Source of the DNA: a virus
DNA: 64,000 bases
IMG/VR virus record: IMGVR_UViG_3300035703_000079
Span: 1 to 64,000 of that record
Reading direction: 5' to 3' (one strand)
The notes beneath the pieces are model-generated. The model was given only the letters and a program-made list of their open reading frames with translations, ran no database searches and was not told the origin of the DNA. This document shows positions 33,861-42,733 of this stretch, piece by piece. The position numbers and the translations under genes were made by a program. Position 1 is the stretch's first letter. Each line of letters begins with the position of its first letter.

Positions 33861-34832
33861 ATGCAACGAAAAAGTTCAACAACAATTGAAATGGTGCGGG
33901 AGGTGTACTACAATGACATCCCCGACGAGCTCAAAGAGAAAGCGAAGCCATTCCCGGAGAACGGGATTGCCAAGTTCCGAATCAATCCCATCTGGTTCAC
34001 CAGCGTTCAGGAGCAACGAGGCACCGGGGAAGTGGGGCAGAATGTGACATTCTCCGGAACCACGCAGAAAGTGGGAACCCATGAAATATTGGGACAATGG
34101 CCAATCCGCTACAAGGGCAAAACCTACAACCTTGGATTCATTGACGGGGAAACCATGGACGGCCCTACATTCCGGATGTATAGTAATGATTCCCGGGGCA
34201 ATCTCTACATCACCAAAAACGACAACAACTACGAGGAGCACTTCCTTGCCATTCAGTTTCACCCTCAAATGCGCTTTGATCCCATCACTGGGGAGCAACG
34301 TAAGAACTGGAAATGGGAATATGTTGACGAGGAGGCCGCTGGCGAAGCCATCATCACCACGGCAGAACGAGAGCTTGCCCTGAGCACTCAAATCATGTCG
34401 GAGCTCACCGCGTCGCAGCTTGACCTTTTGGTGAAACCGATGTACAACGGCATAGCGTTCTTCAACCAGCCTTCATTGATTGGAAAGCCGAAGGGCATCA
34501 AAGCGTTCTTGTATAACAAGGTGAAATCCGGGGAGAAAGGATTCCGGGAAGTGGAGCAAGCGATTGCCCGGATGAATAAAGCCCTTGAGGTGGACCTTGT
34601 GAAAGAAGGGTTGCGGCAGAATCATTTGATTTGGGCCAAGGAGAAGATTTCGCTGGCGAACGGCAAAGTGTTGTTCGAGGGAGCCATGGACATTCCCGTG
34701 AGTGTTGATGACAAGGCGAAAACGTTGTTTGATACGTTCGGGCGTCAAGCGTGGTGGAAGGACGAAATGATTCCATTTCTTTCCGGGTATGCCTCAGCGG
34801 CCAATTCAAAATCCAAACCAGCGGGTAAATAA
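33861..34832 (+). CDS. hypothetical virion-associated protein
   Basis: 323 aa. N-terminal half beta-rich with IAKFRINPIWFTSVQEQRG and NLGFIDGETMDGPTF; C-terminal half helical (FREVEQAIARMNKALEVDLV, ISLANGKVLFEG). It stands alone between two terminators directly after the capsid gene, so it is probably a head or decoration-related protein. No family recognised. Confidence 0.55.
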   Translation: MQRKSSTTIEMVREVYYNDIPDELKEKAKPFPENGIAKFRINPIWFTSVQEQRGTGEVGQNVTFSGTTQKVGTHEILGQWPIRYKGKTYNLGFIDGETMDGPTFRMYSNDSRGNLYITKNDNNYEEHFLAIQFHPQMRFDPITGEQRKNWKWEYVDEEAAGEAIITTAERELALSTQIMSELTASQLDLLVKPMYNGIAFFNQPSLIGKPKGIKAFLYNKVKSGEKGFREVEQAIARMNKALEVDLVKEGLRQNHLIWAKEKISLANGKVLFEGAMDIPVSVDDKAKTLFDTFGRQAWWKDEMIPFLSGYASAANSKSKPAGK

Positions 34833-34857
34833 CGCTGGGAGTGAGTGAAAAGAAGAA

Positions 34858-34880
34858 GGGGCCCGTAAGCCCCTTTTTTC
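34858..34880 (+). terminator. terminator, two convergent units
   Basis: GGGGC (34858-34862) and GCCCC (34869-34873) with TTTTTT after it. It closes the 33861 gene and faces the small - strand gene that ends at 34879. Confidence 0.8.
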
Positions 34881-35004
34881 ATTTTATCGCCACCCATTCA
34901 GAAATGGCCCTTGTGAGCCAGAAACACATAAACGGGAAGAATACAGCAAACATAATTGCAATAAGGCCCAAGAGCCATCCGGGGAGTTTTTTTGGTGTTT
35001 TCAT
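34879..35004 (-). CDS. single-span membrane peptide, 41 aa
   Basis: Starts at ATG 35004 (MKTPKKLPGWLLGLIA). One long hydrophobic segment (about 9-34) flanked by basic residues on the N-side. On the strand opposite to its neighbours. Could be a small inner-membrane protein in superinfection exclusion or lysis; function unknown. The reading frame extends further upstream but that part covers the divergent promoter region. Confidence 0.5.
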   Translation of the reverse strand: MKTPKKLPGWLLGLIAIMFAVFFPFMCFWLTRAISEWVAIK

Positions 35005-35051
35005 GTTCAAAACAGCGTGTATTCCCCTTGAATTACAATCTCTTTCGACGG

Positions 35052-35084
35052 ATTGAAAAAAGTCCCGGACAAACATTACTTTTG
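35052..35084 (+). promoter_or_regulatory. Bacteroidota-type promoter of the tail-gene unit
   Basis: ATTG (35052-35055), 21 bp, TACTTTTG (35077-35084), then the ATG of the next gene 5 nt later. Predicts a leaderless or near-leaderless start. Confidence 0.6.
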
Positions 35085-35089
35085 CCTAC

Positions 35090-35446
35090 ATGAACGCTAT
35101 ACGCATCGGATGTCACTTGTTCCCCTCGGGGAAGGCTTCATGGGAGCCATCCGAGGTGTTAGCCCTGATTCTTTCATGCGAGGCATGGGACGCCTCCAAT
35201 GGCCCTATGTTAGCCCATTGCGACGAAGTGGTGGCAGAATTTCTCATGGAATCCGGGCTTTATGAGCTTTACATTGAATGTATTCACGAAAGGGAACCCA
35301 TCCCTTCGGATGTAGAGCGCATTTCCCCTTTCTCCGGACATGACTTGCTAAACTTCGAGGAAGCGCAACAAGCATTGTCCCCGGAGAATCTGGCGTTGTA
35401 CAAAGAAATCGAGCAATCACTACTCACCCTTAAAGCCCTTTCGTAG
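35090..35446 (+). CDS. hypothetical protein, 118 aa
   Basis: First gene of the tail-fibre unit. Acidic and helical (EVLALILSCEAWDASNGPM, EAQQALSPENLALYKEIEQSLL). No family recognised. The following gene starts 2 nt after its stop. Confidence 0.6.
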   Translation: MNAIRIGCHLFPSGKASWEPSEVLALILSCEAWDASNGPMLAHCDEVVAEFLMESGLYELYIECIHEREPIPSDVERISPFSGHDLLNFEEAQQALSPENLALYKEIEQSLLTLKALS

Positions 35447-35448
35447 CC

Positions 35449-35652
35449 ATGGCCATAGACACTTCCTTGATTAACGCCTTTCAGCTCCGGGTTTACACCT
35501 TGAGTGCCACTAACGGCAAAAGGACAAACGAAGGGCCAGACCAAACGGCGTTTGACGCCCAATCGGTGCTGGATGACATTGCGTACAGCCTTGAGATAAA
35601 CGACGAAGTGCGGGCTGAATATTTACTTCAAAAACTCCGGGAAAATTTCTAA
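35449..35652 (+). CDS. hypothetical protein, 67 aa
   Basis: Small acidic protein with SVLDDIAYSLEINDEVRAEYLLQKL at the C-terminus. Tight spacing on both sides (2 and 3 nt) supports it being real. Function unknown. Confidence 0.6.
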   Translation: MAIDTSLINAFQLRVYTLSATNGKRTNEGPDQTAFDAQSVLDDIAYSLEINDEVRAEYLLQKLRENF

Positions 35653-35655
35653 GCC

Positions 35656-36333
35656 ATGCCGTATTCTGATTTGATTGTCAAGCCCATTATTGTTTCCGTC
35701 GCCGACGACGGCACTTCCATTGTTGTGGGAGATGATACGGGCACCTATCCGGAAAGCCCGGGAGGCTACGCCCCTACGGGGGAAGGAACGGCGACACGCC
35801 CGGCTTTAAACCAAGTGCTGCGCTGGGTGATTTACCGGAAGGCCCCTTTTGACGATGTTGATTTTGTCCGGATACCCGCCGAGCAAACGGGAGTCCCGAT
35901 TGAGCTTCCGACAATAGGACTTGATGGGGAGTCCCTGATTGGGGCATGGCAGATATGCCTGCTTGTGGTGTCTGATTCGCTTAGTTATGCTGAGTTGTTG
36001 GACGAGGGGTATGGCTTCGAGCAGTTCGTTGAAGCGGCGCAAAATGGCGGGGCTGTGGGCCAAGTGGGGCTGGCACTGAACACTTTCGGGGCTAATTGCT
36101 TCAATGATGCCCGGAGAAGGTATAATAATGCGCTTTTTCAGGGCGATTGCGACTCTACGGAGTATGAAACGCTGCTGGCCCTATGGCAGGGCGCTACGTC
36201 AAGTATTGTCGTAGGGCAAGCGTACGAGAACCCTTTGGACACAACGGGGGCTGCTTTCTATGAATCCGGGGATACAATTCTCCAATCCATAACGACATTC
36301 TGTAACACTCCGGGCTGTAAATGCAATTGTTAA
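35656..36333 (+). CDS. hypothetical tail-region protein
   Basis: 225 aa. Beta-type N-terminus (LIVKPIIVSVADDGTSIVVGDDTGTY), acidic middle, and a Cys-rich tail (CNTPGCKCNC). Several Asn/Tyr-rich helices (CFNDARRRYNNALFQ). Directly upstream of the fibre gene, whose ATG follows the stop without a gap. It may be a fibre-attachment protein. Confidence 0.55.
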   Translation: MPYSDLIVKPIIVSVADDGTSIVVGDDTGTYPESPGGYAPTGEGTATRPALNQVLRWVIYRKAPFDDVDFVRIPAEQTGVPIELPTIGLDGESLIGAWQICLLVVSDSLSYAELLDEGYGFEQFVEAAQNGGAVGQVGLALNTFGANCFNDARRRYNNALFQGDCDSTEYETLLALWQGATSSIVVGQAYENPLDTTGAAFYESGDTILQSITTFCNTPGCKCNC

Positions 36334-39300
36334 ATGGCAACCTACTTAGATACCCTCTCTGAATTTACCACCAAGGCCCATGTCCGGATGTCGGAATTGG
36401 GCCTTGAGGCGGCAATCATCATCAATAACCAAGGGATGCCATGGAGTCAAATTCAGGCAATCAATTGGTATAACATTTTGCTCACGGGAGCAAACAATAC
36501 GACACTCCCGGGGCTGACAGACGACATTCGTCTGGAGTTGCTTACGGTGTTGGTGGACAATGCCCGGCTGAATGAGATTCCGATTGTTTTCGGGGTGAAT
36601 GGTCTTGTCCAAACGATAAGTGGGACGGTGATTTCCGAAGTGGCATGGGGGAGTATAACGGGGAACATCAATTCTCAATCCGACCTGATTGCCAAGTTCA
36701 ACACCTATCTGCCGCTGGCGGGCGGCATTATGACGGGTGGCATTGACTTTAACGGGGACGGGCTTGGCATCGACGTATTCAACGAAGGCGACACCCTAAA
36801 CATCGGGGCTTCGGCGGGGGTAATCCAACTTGGTCCTGATGCAGAGGTTAAGCTCAACATTGTGACAGAGGGGGCGTGGCAAGCGACCCCTATTCAACCT
36901 GCCTACGGCGGCCTTGGGGCTTTGACTTTGACGGGTCAGGCCGGAAAGGCGATTGTGGTGAATGGCGGGGAGAATGGGTATGGGTTTGCGACGATTCCTG
37001 ACGGGTCGTTGTATGTATTGAAAGCCGGAAGCACCATGACGGGCAACCTGCTTTTTGATGCCAGCACCAAAATCGACGCTTCTTCCGGGATTCCGTTAGT
37101 GCTGGGAGGTACGGCCTCTCAAATTACGGTGAACTCCCTGCTGGTGACGGGCAACATCGACGCTGCCACCATCACCGGAACGTGGGGCGGTGATGTTATC
37201 CCGTTTAGCAAGGGCGGCCTGAATGCGCCCCTAAGCGCCCCGGCGGGAAACCGTCTGGTTGGCTATTACAATTCCGGGTCTGGATTTGTAACGCTCTCCA
37301 ACCTCGCCCTTAACAACTCTGGAGTTTTAAGCCTTGCCTCTACGCTTACGGGCGTGACTTGGGGCGGGTCCACAATTGGCGTTGGATTCGGGGGTACGGG
37401 TCTTAATTCATTGGGGAGTGCCTTACAATACCTACGGGTGAACGCCGGGGGTACAGCGCTCGAATACGCTACCCTGACGGCTCTTTCCAACCCCATGACT
37501 ACGCTGGGGGATATTATCTACGGGGCTGCTTCTGGAACGCCTACACGGCTTGCTGGAAACACTTCTACAACCCGGCGATTCTTACGGCAAACGGGCGACG
37601 GCACCAATTCCGCCGCCCCGGCATGGGATGTCCTTTCAGCAAGCGATATTCCAAACATTGCCATTTCGCAAGTAACCAACCTCACTTCCCAACTTTCCGG
37701 CAAACTCTCCACCACGCTTTCAAACACGTATATGTTTGTGGGCAACGGGGCTGGGGTTGCCGTGGGAGTAGCGATGTCTGGGGATGCCACGCTGGCAAAC
37801 ACGGGCGCTCTCACCATAGCCAATTCAGCCGTTACCTTTGCCAAATTCCAGAATATTTCGTCTGGCAACCTTTTGGGCCGTTATTCGGCTGGAAGCGGGG
37901 CGGTGCAGGAAATTACGTTGGGATCGGGCCTTACCCTTTCCGGGGCTGGAGTGCTTTCTGCTTCTGGCGGCGGCGGGGGTAGTCCCGGCGGGGCTTCTGG
38001 CGAAGTGCAATGGAATAACAGCGGGGCTTTTGATGGCCTATCCATTTTCACTTACGATGGGGCGGACCTGAATGCCACAGCCGACAATTTCTTTTTCATT
38101 GACGCCACCAACCCCACCTCAAGGGCTTGGTTTTTACTGAGCAACATTACGCCCGGCACAGACCGTAGGATTACCATTCAGGATTCCAACGGTACCATGG
38201 CCTATCTGGAAAACAAACTTGACGCCTTTGCCTCCACTACTTCGGCAGAACTGGCTTCGGTTATTTCCGATGAAACGGGGTCCGGGGCGTTGGTGTTTGC
38301 AACACAGCCTACGCTTCGCACCCCTCGAATTGGTTCTGGCGGCGGGAACGGGCACATTCATTTGCATTATGCTACAAGCGCCCCGTCCGGCATTGCAAGT
38401 TTTACCACCCACTACACGCAAGCAAACACGCTGGGCTGGATATTTGGCACCAATGCCTTTCAGTCGGTGTTTTCTTTTGCTGGCACCGCAACCCGCACTT
38501 ACACTTTCCCGGATGCAAGCGGGGAAGTTGTGCTGGGTTCGGCTACGCAAACCCTCTCTAATAAAACCCTAACAAGCCCGGTTATCAACGTGGGCAGCGA
38601 TGCCACCGGGGATGTGTACTATCGGGATTCTGGCGGGTTGTTTACCCGTTTGGGCATAGGTACCACGGGGCAGGTGCTCACTGTTTCTGCGGGCGGTATT
38701 CCTGAATGGGCTGCTGGTGGCGGAGGTGGAGGCGGCGTAACCACCGTAGGCACATTTTCTGCTTCGGCTCAGGCCAACGGGGCAAGTATTTCCGGGGTTA
38801 CGATTACCTTCGGGCCTGCGGACGCTTCTACGCCCGGCATGGTATCAACCGGCACACAAACATGGGCTGGGGCCAAAACGCTTACCTCGGCGCTGACGAT
38901 TACGCCGGGGACAAACCAAATTGTGTTGGGAACAACCCGGACGGCTACTATTACGGCCCCAATTCCAAGCACATCGTCCCGGACATGGACCATGCCGGAT
39001 GTTGCTGGCTATACGGGTAACTATACGTTTGCTGCTTTAGAGGGCGCCCAAACCTTCTCCGGGGCTAAAACCTTTTCCGGCGCCATCACTCTCACCCGTG
39101 CGGGGTCTGGGATTGATTCCGGGGCTCAGATTGTTTTTTCGGGGGCTACATCCAACTGGATAATGTTCGGGGCTACTGGTGCAGGGGCGCCTACTTTTTC
39201 TGGATCGGGGCGTTCCGCAGGGACTAAATTGGTGTTATTTAATGCCATAGGGGTTTCTTCTGCGGATTATGCCATTGGCTACGCCTCTACGGAATTGTGG

Positions 39301-39603
39301 ATTGGAACGGCTACGACATCCACCACCGTTGGGATTTATGCCGGAACTACTCGGGTTGCTCGGTTTGGTGGCAGCGCAAGCACGGCTATGACCATTACAG
39401 ATGGGTTTAACGTGGTGCTTGGCACGACTACCGGAACTCAATTTGGGACGGCCAGCACACAGCGGATTGGATTCTTGGGCGTAACCCCCGCCGTTGCTCA
39501 AACCGGGGCTGCCCAAACCGCTGGGGCCACTTATGGGGCCACAGAACAGGATATGCTTCAAAAGGCGTATAATGCGCTCAGAACTTTTGGATTTTTACAA
39601 TAA
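36334..39603 (+). CDS. tail fibre / receptor-binding protein
   Basis: 1089 aa. Gly/Ser/Thr-rich beta repeats through the whole length: GSTMTGNLLF, LVLGGTASQITVN, SAVTFAKFQNISSGNLLGRY, GAQTFSGAKTFSGA. Gly-runs near 547 and 793. The C-terminus (ATYGATEQDMLQKAYNALRTFGFLQ) has the form of a conserved fibre tip or assembly end. These features are those of trimeric phage fibres that recognise host glycans. Confidence 0.8.
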   Translation: MATYLDTLSEFTTKAHVRMSELGLEAAIIINNQGMPWSQIQAINWYNILLTGANNTTLPGLTDDIRLELLTVLVDNARLNEIPIVFGVNGLVQTISGTVISEVAWGSITGNINSQSDLIAKFNTYLPLAGGIMTGGIDFNGDGLGIDVFNEGDTLNIGASAGVIQLGPDAEVKLNIVTEGAWQATPIQPAYGGLGALTLTGQAGKAIVVNGGENGYGFATIPDGSLYVLKAGSTMTGNLLFDASTKIDASSGIPLVLGGTASQITVNSLLVTGNIDAATITGTWGGDVIPFSKGGLNAPLSAPAGNRLVGYYNSGSGFVTLSNLALNNSGVLSLASTLTGVTWGGSTIGVGFGGTGLNSLGSALQYLRVNAGGTALEYATLTALSNPMTTLGDIIYGAASGTPTRLAGNTSTTRRFLRQTGDGTNSAAPAWDVLSASDIPNIAISQVTNLTSQLSGKLSTTLSNTYMFVGNGAGVAVGVAMSGDATLANTGALTIANSAVTFAKFQNISSGNLLGRYSAGSGAVQEITLGSGLTLSGAGVLSASGGGGGSPGGASGEVQWNNSGAFDGLSIFTYDGADLNATADNFFFIDATNPTSRAWFLLSNITPGTDRRITIQDSNGTMAYLENKLDAFASTTSAELASVISDETGSGALVFATQPTLRTPRIGSGGGNGHIHLHYATSAPSGIASFTTHYTQANTLGWIFGTNAFQSVFSFAGTATRTYTFPDASGEVVLGSATQTLSNKTLTSPVINVGSDATGDVYYRDSGGLFTRLGIGTTGQVLTVSAGGIPEWAAGGGGGGGVTTVGTFSASAQANGASISGVTITFGPADASTPGMVSTGTQTWAGAKTLTSALTITPGTNQIVLGTTRTATITAPIPSTSSRTWTMPDVAGYTGNYTFAALEGAQTFSGAKTFSGAITLTRAGSGIDSGAQIVFSGATSNWIMFGATGAGAPTFSGSGRSAGTKLVLFNAIGVSSADYAIGYASTELWIGTATTSTTVGIYAGTTRVARFGGSASTAMTITDGFNVVLGTTTGTQFGTASTQRIGFLGVTPAVAQTGAAQTAGATYGATEQDMLQKAYNALRTFGFLQ

Positions 39604-39956
39604 TGGAAAACGAAAACATTCTCTCCGTCTATTCACATCCCGACTACCCATCGCTGGCAAGGCAGGTGGACCTAACGGAAGTAGGGTTTACTTATGACCC
39701 CAAGAATAAGATTGTGGTGCTGGAGGTCCCGGTGCAAACATTAGACCCGGACGGGAACACAATCAAAGAGATGTCAAAGCCTTATTTCCTCAATGCCACC
39801 AACGAAACGAAGGTGAATCAATTAGGGCAGCCGGACCCGCAGGGGGAGATTGGGGAATTTGACTTTTTTCAAGCACTGGCGAAAAGCCCCGTTGTTATAT
39901 TTGACCTTTTGAAAGGCAAGGTGCAATGGGCCGATGCCACAAACAGACTTCATTAA
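39603..39956 (+). CDS. hypothetical protein following the fibre
   Basis: 117 aa, overlapping the fibre stop by one base (TAATG). YDPKNKIVVLEVPVQTLDPDG strands and a C-terminal helical end. Small genes in this place often encode fibre chaperones or tail accessory proteins, but no family is recognised. Confidence 0.55.
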   Translation: MENENILSVYSHPDYPSLARQVDLTEVGFTYDPKNKIVVLEVPVQTLDPDGNTIKEMSKPYFLNATNETKVNQLGQPDPQGEIGEFDFFQALAKSPVVIFDLLKGKVQWADATNRLH

Positions 39957-39959
39957 ATC

Positions 39960-40301
39960 ATGGAAATACAACCATACGAGGCGGCAAAGGCCGCATTTGC
40001 GCTCAGGGAGTTGAGCTTGCAGAAAATGAGTTTCAAGGCCGCCTATGCGGTGAAGCGCAACCTCGACTTTTTGGGCGGATATGCCGAAAAGTATGAGGCA
40101 GACCTCAAAGCTAAAGAGGTGAAGACCCCGGCGGAGTTTGTTGCCGCCGATGCCGAAATCAAGGCCAAATGGCTGGAACTGCCCAAAGAGAACGTCCAGA
40201 CTTACGCCATTGACTTCTCCACCGAAGGGCCGGACTTCCAGATTGCCCCGGACATTTTAAGCCGTATCTCTTTTTTGTTGAAAGATGAAACACCAGCCTG
40301 A
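39960..40301 (+). CDS. hypothetical protein, 113 aa
   Basis: Helical and charged (YEAAKAAFALRELSLQKMSF, EFVAADAEIKAKWLELPKENV). It overlaps the next gene by 17 nt. No family recognised. Confidence 0.55.
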   Translation: MEIQPYEAAKAAFALRELSLQKMSFKAAYAVKRNLDFLGGYAEKYEADLKAKEVKTPAEFVAADAEIKAKWLELPKENVQTYAIDFSTEGPDFQIAPDILSRISFLLKDETPA

Positions 40302-40755
40302 AGCCTTCGACGTGCGCCTGATGCGGGTGCCTCGGGAGCGATTCGTTAAAAAGACCAAAGCCTACATTTTCGGCCTTTTCCCGGAAACCAGATGGGAGCG
40401 GGAAGTGGAAATCCGGGATGAAGCCTGGATTGCCCTTAAAATCTCCCTCACCGACCGGGATACGCCCACCCTCTATTGGGCCGGGATGACCGAAAAGGGA
40501 TTTGCCATCATGCTCGATGGCCCGCAGCTTGCCGGTGAAATTACCTCAAAGGGGTGGGATGTCCTTGATACTTTCCGCATCGACGGCTTTGCCAGCCTCG
40601 ACAAAATCAAGCGGGTAATTGGGAGAACCCGGCTGGAGGGAGTGGACCTCACCGACGCCCGGGCCATTGCCTACATTTTCAGCCTTCCGGATTGGGAGAA
40701 AGCCACGGTGAAGAGTTTAACCCTGAGTGCCAAGAAGGACGATGAGGTTTATTGA
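40285..40755 (+). CDS. hypothetical protein, 156 aa
   Basis: Mixed alpha/beta (VEIRDEAWIALKISLTDRDTP, KRVIGRTRLEGVDLTDARAIAY). It overlaps the holin candidate by 14 nt. No family recognised. Confidence 0.55.
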   Translation: MKHQPEAFDVRLMRVPRERFVKKTKAYIFGLFPETRWEREVEIRDEAWIALKISLTDRDTPTLYWAGMTEKGFAIMLDGPQLAGEITSKGWDVLDTFRIDGFASLDKIKRVIGRTRLEGVDLTDARAIAYIFSLPDWEKATVKSLTLSAKKDDEVY

Positions 40756-41005
40756 CATCTACCGATACGCAACCGATTGGAGTTGCGAGCACAAAAGGGC
40801 GTTCTGGGGAGCGCTCCTTCTAATGGATGGTCCATTGCTTACAATTGACTTCAGCATTCTCTATGTTTGGTTTTGGGCCCCGGAGGCCCTCACCTACTTT
40901 GGGCAAGGGCTGGGAATTGTGGCTTCCGGGTCAGGCATCTACCTGACTTGGCTTAGAATTAAGCAGGTGCGGCGTGATTTAAACAAGAAGAAAGATGATG
41001 GTTGA
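40742..41005 (+). CDS. holin candidate
   Basis: 87 aa from ATG 40742 (MRFIDIYRYATDW). Two hydrophobic segments (about 22-48, ALLLMDGPLLTIDFSILYVWFW, and 52-72) and a strongly basic tail (KQVRRDLNKKKDDG) match class II holins. It lies 0.9 kb before the spanin and endolysin genes, and a terminator follows. Function is inferred from topology and context. Confidence 0.6.
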   Translation: MRFIDIYRYATDWSCEHKRAFWGALLLMDGPLLTIDFSILYVWFWAPEALTYFGQGLGIVASGSGIYLTWLRIKQVRRDLNKKKDDG

Positions 41006-41077
41006 TAGTTCTGATTATCGCCATCATTCACCTTATGCTTAGGGTGTATCTTTGGTGGCTTCGGAAACAAAAAAAAG

Positions 41078-41102
41078 GCCCGGGATAACTCTCCGGGCTT
41101 TT
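41078..41102 (+). terminator. terminator after the holin candidate
   Basis: GCCCGG (41078-41083) pairs with CCGGGC (41093-41098), followed by TTTT. The A-run on the left would give a U-tract for - strand transcripts too. Confidence 0.75.
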
Positions 41103-41132
41103 CGCATTTTAATACACCAAGATTAACCAAAT

Positions 41133-41534
41133 TTACAAGTCTTTCAATCTCTCAATTACATCCTTTGTCGTATGCCCGTCGAAGGGCGGGGCTTTGTCCA
41201 ATATGTCATTGTGTGGAAAATCATCCCACATCTCAATCGGGAGATGAAAGGAGATTTGCCTGCCTGATTCTTGATTTATCCCAGCAAGGAAATATCCCTC
41301 AAGCTCAACCCCATTCGGGTGGCGTTTTGAGCGCCATAGAAAGTCATTGCCGGAAAAAATATACTCACCATACGCCGCACTAATCGCCGCACTAATCGCC
41401 GCACACAGCGCCACAAACAAAGCGTTCCTCGTTTCATACAACTCCTCGAAGGAATGAAAGCCATCGGATAGTTGCGCCCGGTCCTCGGAGGGTAGGGCGT
41501 CGATAAAGCGTTGGACGGTGGATGTTGGTTCCAT
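41133..41534 (-). CDS. conserved phage protein (WDGHT-type C-terminus)
   Basis: 133 aa from ATG 41534. GVELEGYFLAGINQESGRQISFHLPIEMWDDF followed by LDKAPPFDGHTTKDVIERL is a signature I recall from small proteins shared by many phages and mobile elements of unknown role. An in-frame 12-bp tandem repeat gives AAISAAISAAY in the middle. The frame is open far upstream, but that part crosses the tRNA-like gene. Confidence 0.65.
   Translation of the reverse strand: MEPTSTVQRFIDALPSEDRAQLSDGFHSFEELYETRNALFVALCAAISAAISAAYGEYIFSGNDFLWRSKRHPNGVELEGYFLAGINQESGRQISFHLPIEMWDDFPHNDILDKAPPFDGHTTKDVIERLKDL
41373..41404. repeat. tandem 12-bp repeat
   Basis: CGCCGCACTAAT occurs twice in a row and then partly again (8 of 12 bases), inside the coding region on the - strand. 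Confidence 0.85.
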
Positions 41535-41647
41535 ATTGTGTTTTGTTTGAAATTCCCGGCTATTACGGATTCCCGAAGGAAGCGTGAGTTTCGCAATTCG
41601 ATGCCCCGCCCATTTGCGCATTGTTAAGAGGCGTGGCGGGGGACTTG

Positions 41648-41720
41648 TGGACGGGAAGGGACTCGAACCCTTAGCTTTCGGAATCGTGCCGAATATGTTA
41701 CCAATTACACCACATATCCA
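41648..41720 (-). tRNA. tRNA-like gene with abnormal anticodon loop
   Basis: On the - strand: D-arm GTGT-AATTGGTA-ACAT, anticodon stem TTCGG/CCGAA, 4-nt variable loop, T-arm AAGGG-TTCGAGT-CCCTT, 7-bp acceptor (GGATATG/CCCGTCC) with two mismatches. The anticodon loop reads CACGATT, so position 33 is A instead of the nearly invariant U; positions 34-36 would be CGA. No CCA is encoded. It resembles the Gln/Glu tRNA group in the D-arm. Either a decayed tRNA or a tRNA-like decoy. Confidence 0.6.
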
Positions 41721-41822
41721 TTTTTTAAGAACACTTTGCCTTTCAGCGATGCCCCGACGTTGTACTTTCCTCCATTCGTCGGGGTGGTACCCCTCTTTCG
41801 AGATCAATGCAAAAGTACCCCC

Positions 41823-41853
41823 CTTGCCCCATCTCAACAAACTATTATCTTTG
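41823..41853 (+). promoter_or_regulatory. Bacteroidota-type promoter of the lysis genes
   Basis: CTTG (41823-41826), exactly 19 bp, TATCTTTG (41846-41853). The spanin-like gene begins 18 nt downstream. Confidence 0.75.
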
Positions 41854-41871
41854 ACCCAAACGAAACACCCC

Positions 41872-42153
41872 ATGAAATACCTCATTTTCTCGATAATCGT
41901 TTTAACCGGGTGCCACGAAGCCCGCATCAAACAACTAGAAAAACAAGATTCCCTCAAAACCGAACGACAATTCCTGCTTGAAGCCTATGTCGGGGCGCAG
42001 TCCGAACGAATCGACTCCCTCGAATCCGCCATTTACGCACAAGGACAAGGGCTTGTCTATCTGGATTCTATCGTTCAAGAACGCAAGTTCAAGCGGGACC
42101 GCTGGGGCAAAGCCGGGGCGTTTATCGGGGGTGTTATTAAGGCGGTGAAATGA
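41872..42153 (+). CDS. spanin-like lipoprotein
   Basis: 93 aa from ATG 41872; the frame is open further upstream but there it crosses the tRNA-like gene and promoter. MKYLIFSIIVLTGC is a lipoprotein signal with LTGC lipobox; a coiled coil follows (about 20-70) and a short hydrophobic GAFIGGVIKAV end that could act as a second membrane anchor, as in unimolecular spanins. It overlaps the endolysin start by 4 nt. Outer-membrane disruption in the final lysis step is the likely role. Confidence 0.7.
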   Translation: MKYLIFSIIVLTGCHEARIKQLEKQDSLKTERQFLLEAYVGAQSERIDSLESAIYAQGQGLVYLDSIVQERKFKRDRWGKAGAFIGGVIKAVK

Positions 42154-42602
42154 GCTTCTTCAAAATAACCGAGCTTGTCCCGCAGGCCACCTATCAGGAG
42201 TTCGGGGAGGATTCCATCCAATTCCTGCACCCCGACCTTATTCCGTCCCTAAACGCCCTGCGGGAGAAACTCGGGTATGGCCTGATTGCAAACAATTGGG
42301 ATTCCGGTGGTACATTCAACTTCCGGGGGTATCGCCCGGATTGGTACAAGGGCGGTGCGCCACGTTCCCTGCATCGCAAGGGGATGGCCATTGACTTCCA
42401 CGGGGCCGGGGTGCCCATGAAACAGCTATGTATTGACATCTGGCAACTCCGGGATTGGATACCGGAAAACACGGCGTTCCACCGGATTGAATCCTTTGAG
42501 GTTACGGCTCGGAAAAACAGGCGTGGGGAGATTGTTTCGGGTTGGTGTCACCTAGACATGGGAGGCCCTAAGCCGAAGGAATTGGTGGTGTTTATGCCAT
42601 AA
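42150..42602 (+). CDS. endolysin, M15-type peptidase
   Basis: 150 aa. The zinc-site pattern of M15 D-Ala-D-Ala/L-Ala-D-Glu peptidases is visible: SLHRKGMAIDFHG (about 72-84; His and Asp ligands) and WCHLDMG near 137. No signal peptide, so export needs a holin. It is coupled to the spanin-like gene (ATGA) and ends just before a hairpin. Confidence 0.85.
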   Translation: MSFFKITELVPQATYQEFGEDSIQFLHPDLIPSLNALREKLGYGLIANNWDSGGTFNFRGYRPDWYKGGAPRSLHRKGMAIDFHGAGVPMKQLCIDIWQLRDWIPENTAFHRIESFEVTARKNRRGEIVSGWCHLDMGGPKPKELVVFMP

Positions 42603-42627
42603 AAAAGCCCCGGATATTACTCGGGGC
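42601..42627 (-). terminator. terminator for - strand transcripts
   Basis: GCCCCG (42607-42612) pairs with CGGGGC (42622-42627); on the - strand it is followed by TTTTTT. It closes the small gene and the cassette array read from the right. Confidence 0.75.
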
Positions 42628-42733
42628 CCTTCCAAATCCTCTTAGCGACTCGCCAAGCGGCGCGGGGTCCAATTCTTGCTCCGTGGAAGTCCCGGAAGAC
42701 AATCCGGACAAAGAGCCAAAGGGCGTTTAACAT
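42617..42733 (-). CDS. small basic protein, 38 aa
   Basis: ATG 42733 to TAA 42617-42619: MLNALWLFVRIVFRDFHG, then RAAWRVAKRIWKGPE. Amphipathic and basic; composition and GC match the phage, not the cassette array. Its first codons coincide with a GTTAAAC box that would be the right end of the array, so the array may have inserted immediately in front of it. Confidence 0.55.
   Translation of the reverse strand: MLNALWLFVRIVFRDFHGARIGPRAAWRVAKRIWKGPE

Noticed and set aside
41584-41871. N-terminal extension of the spanin-like protein
   Set aside because: It translates the tRNA-like gene antisense and the promoter; the lipoprotein signal begins at ATG 41872.
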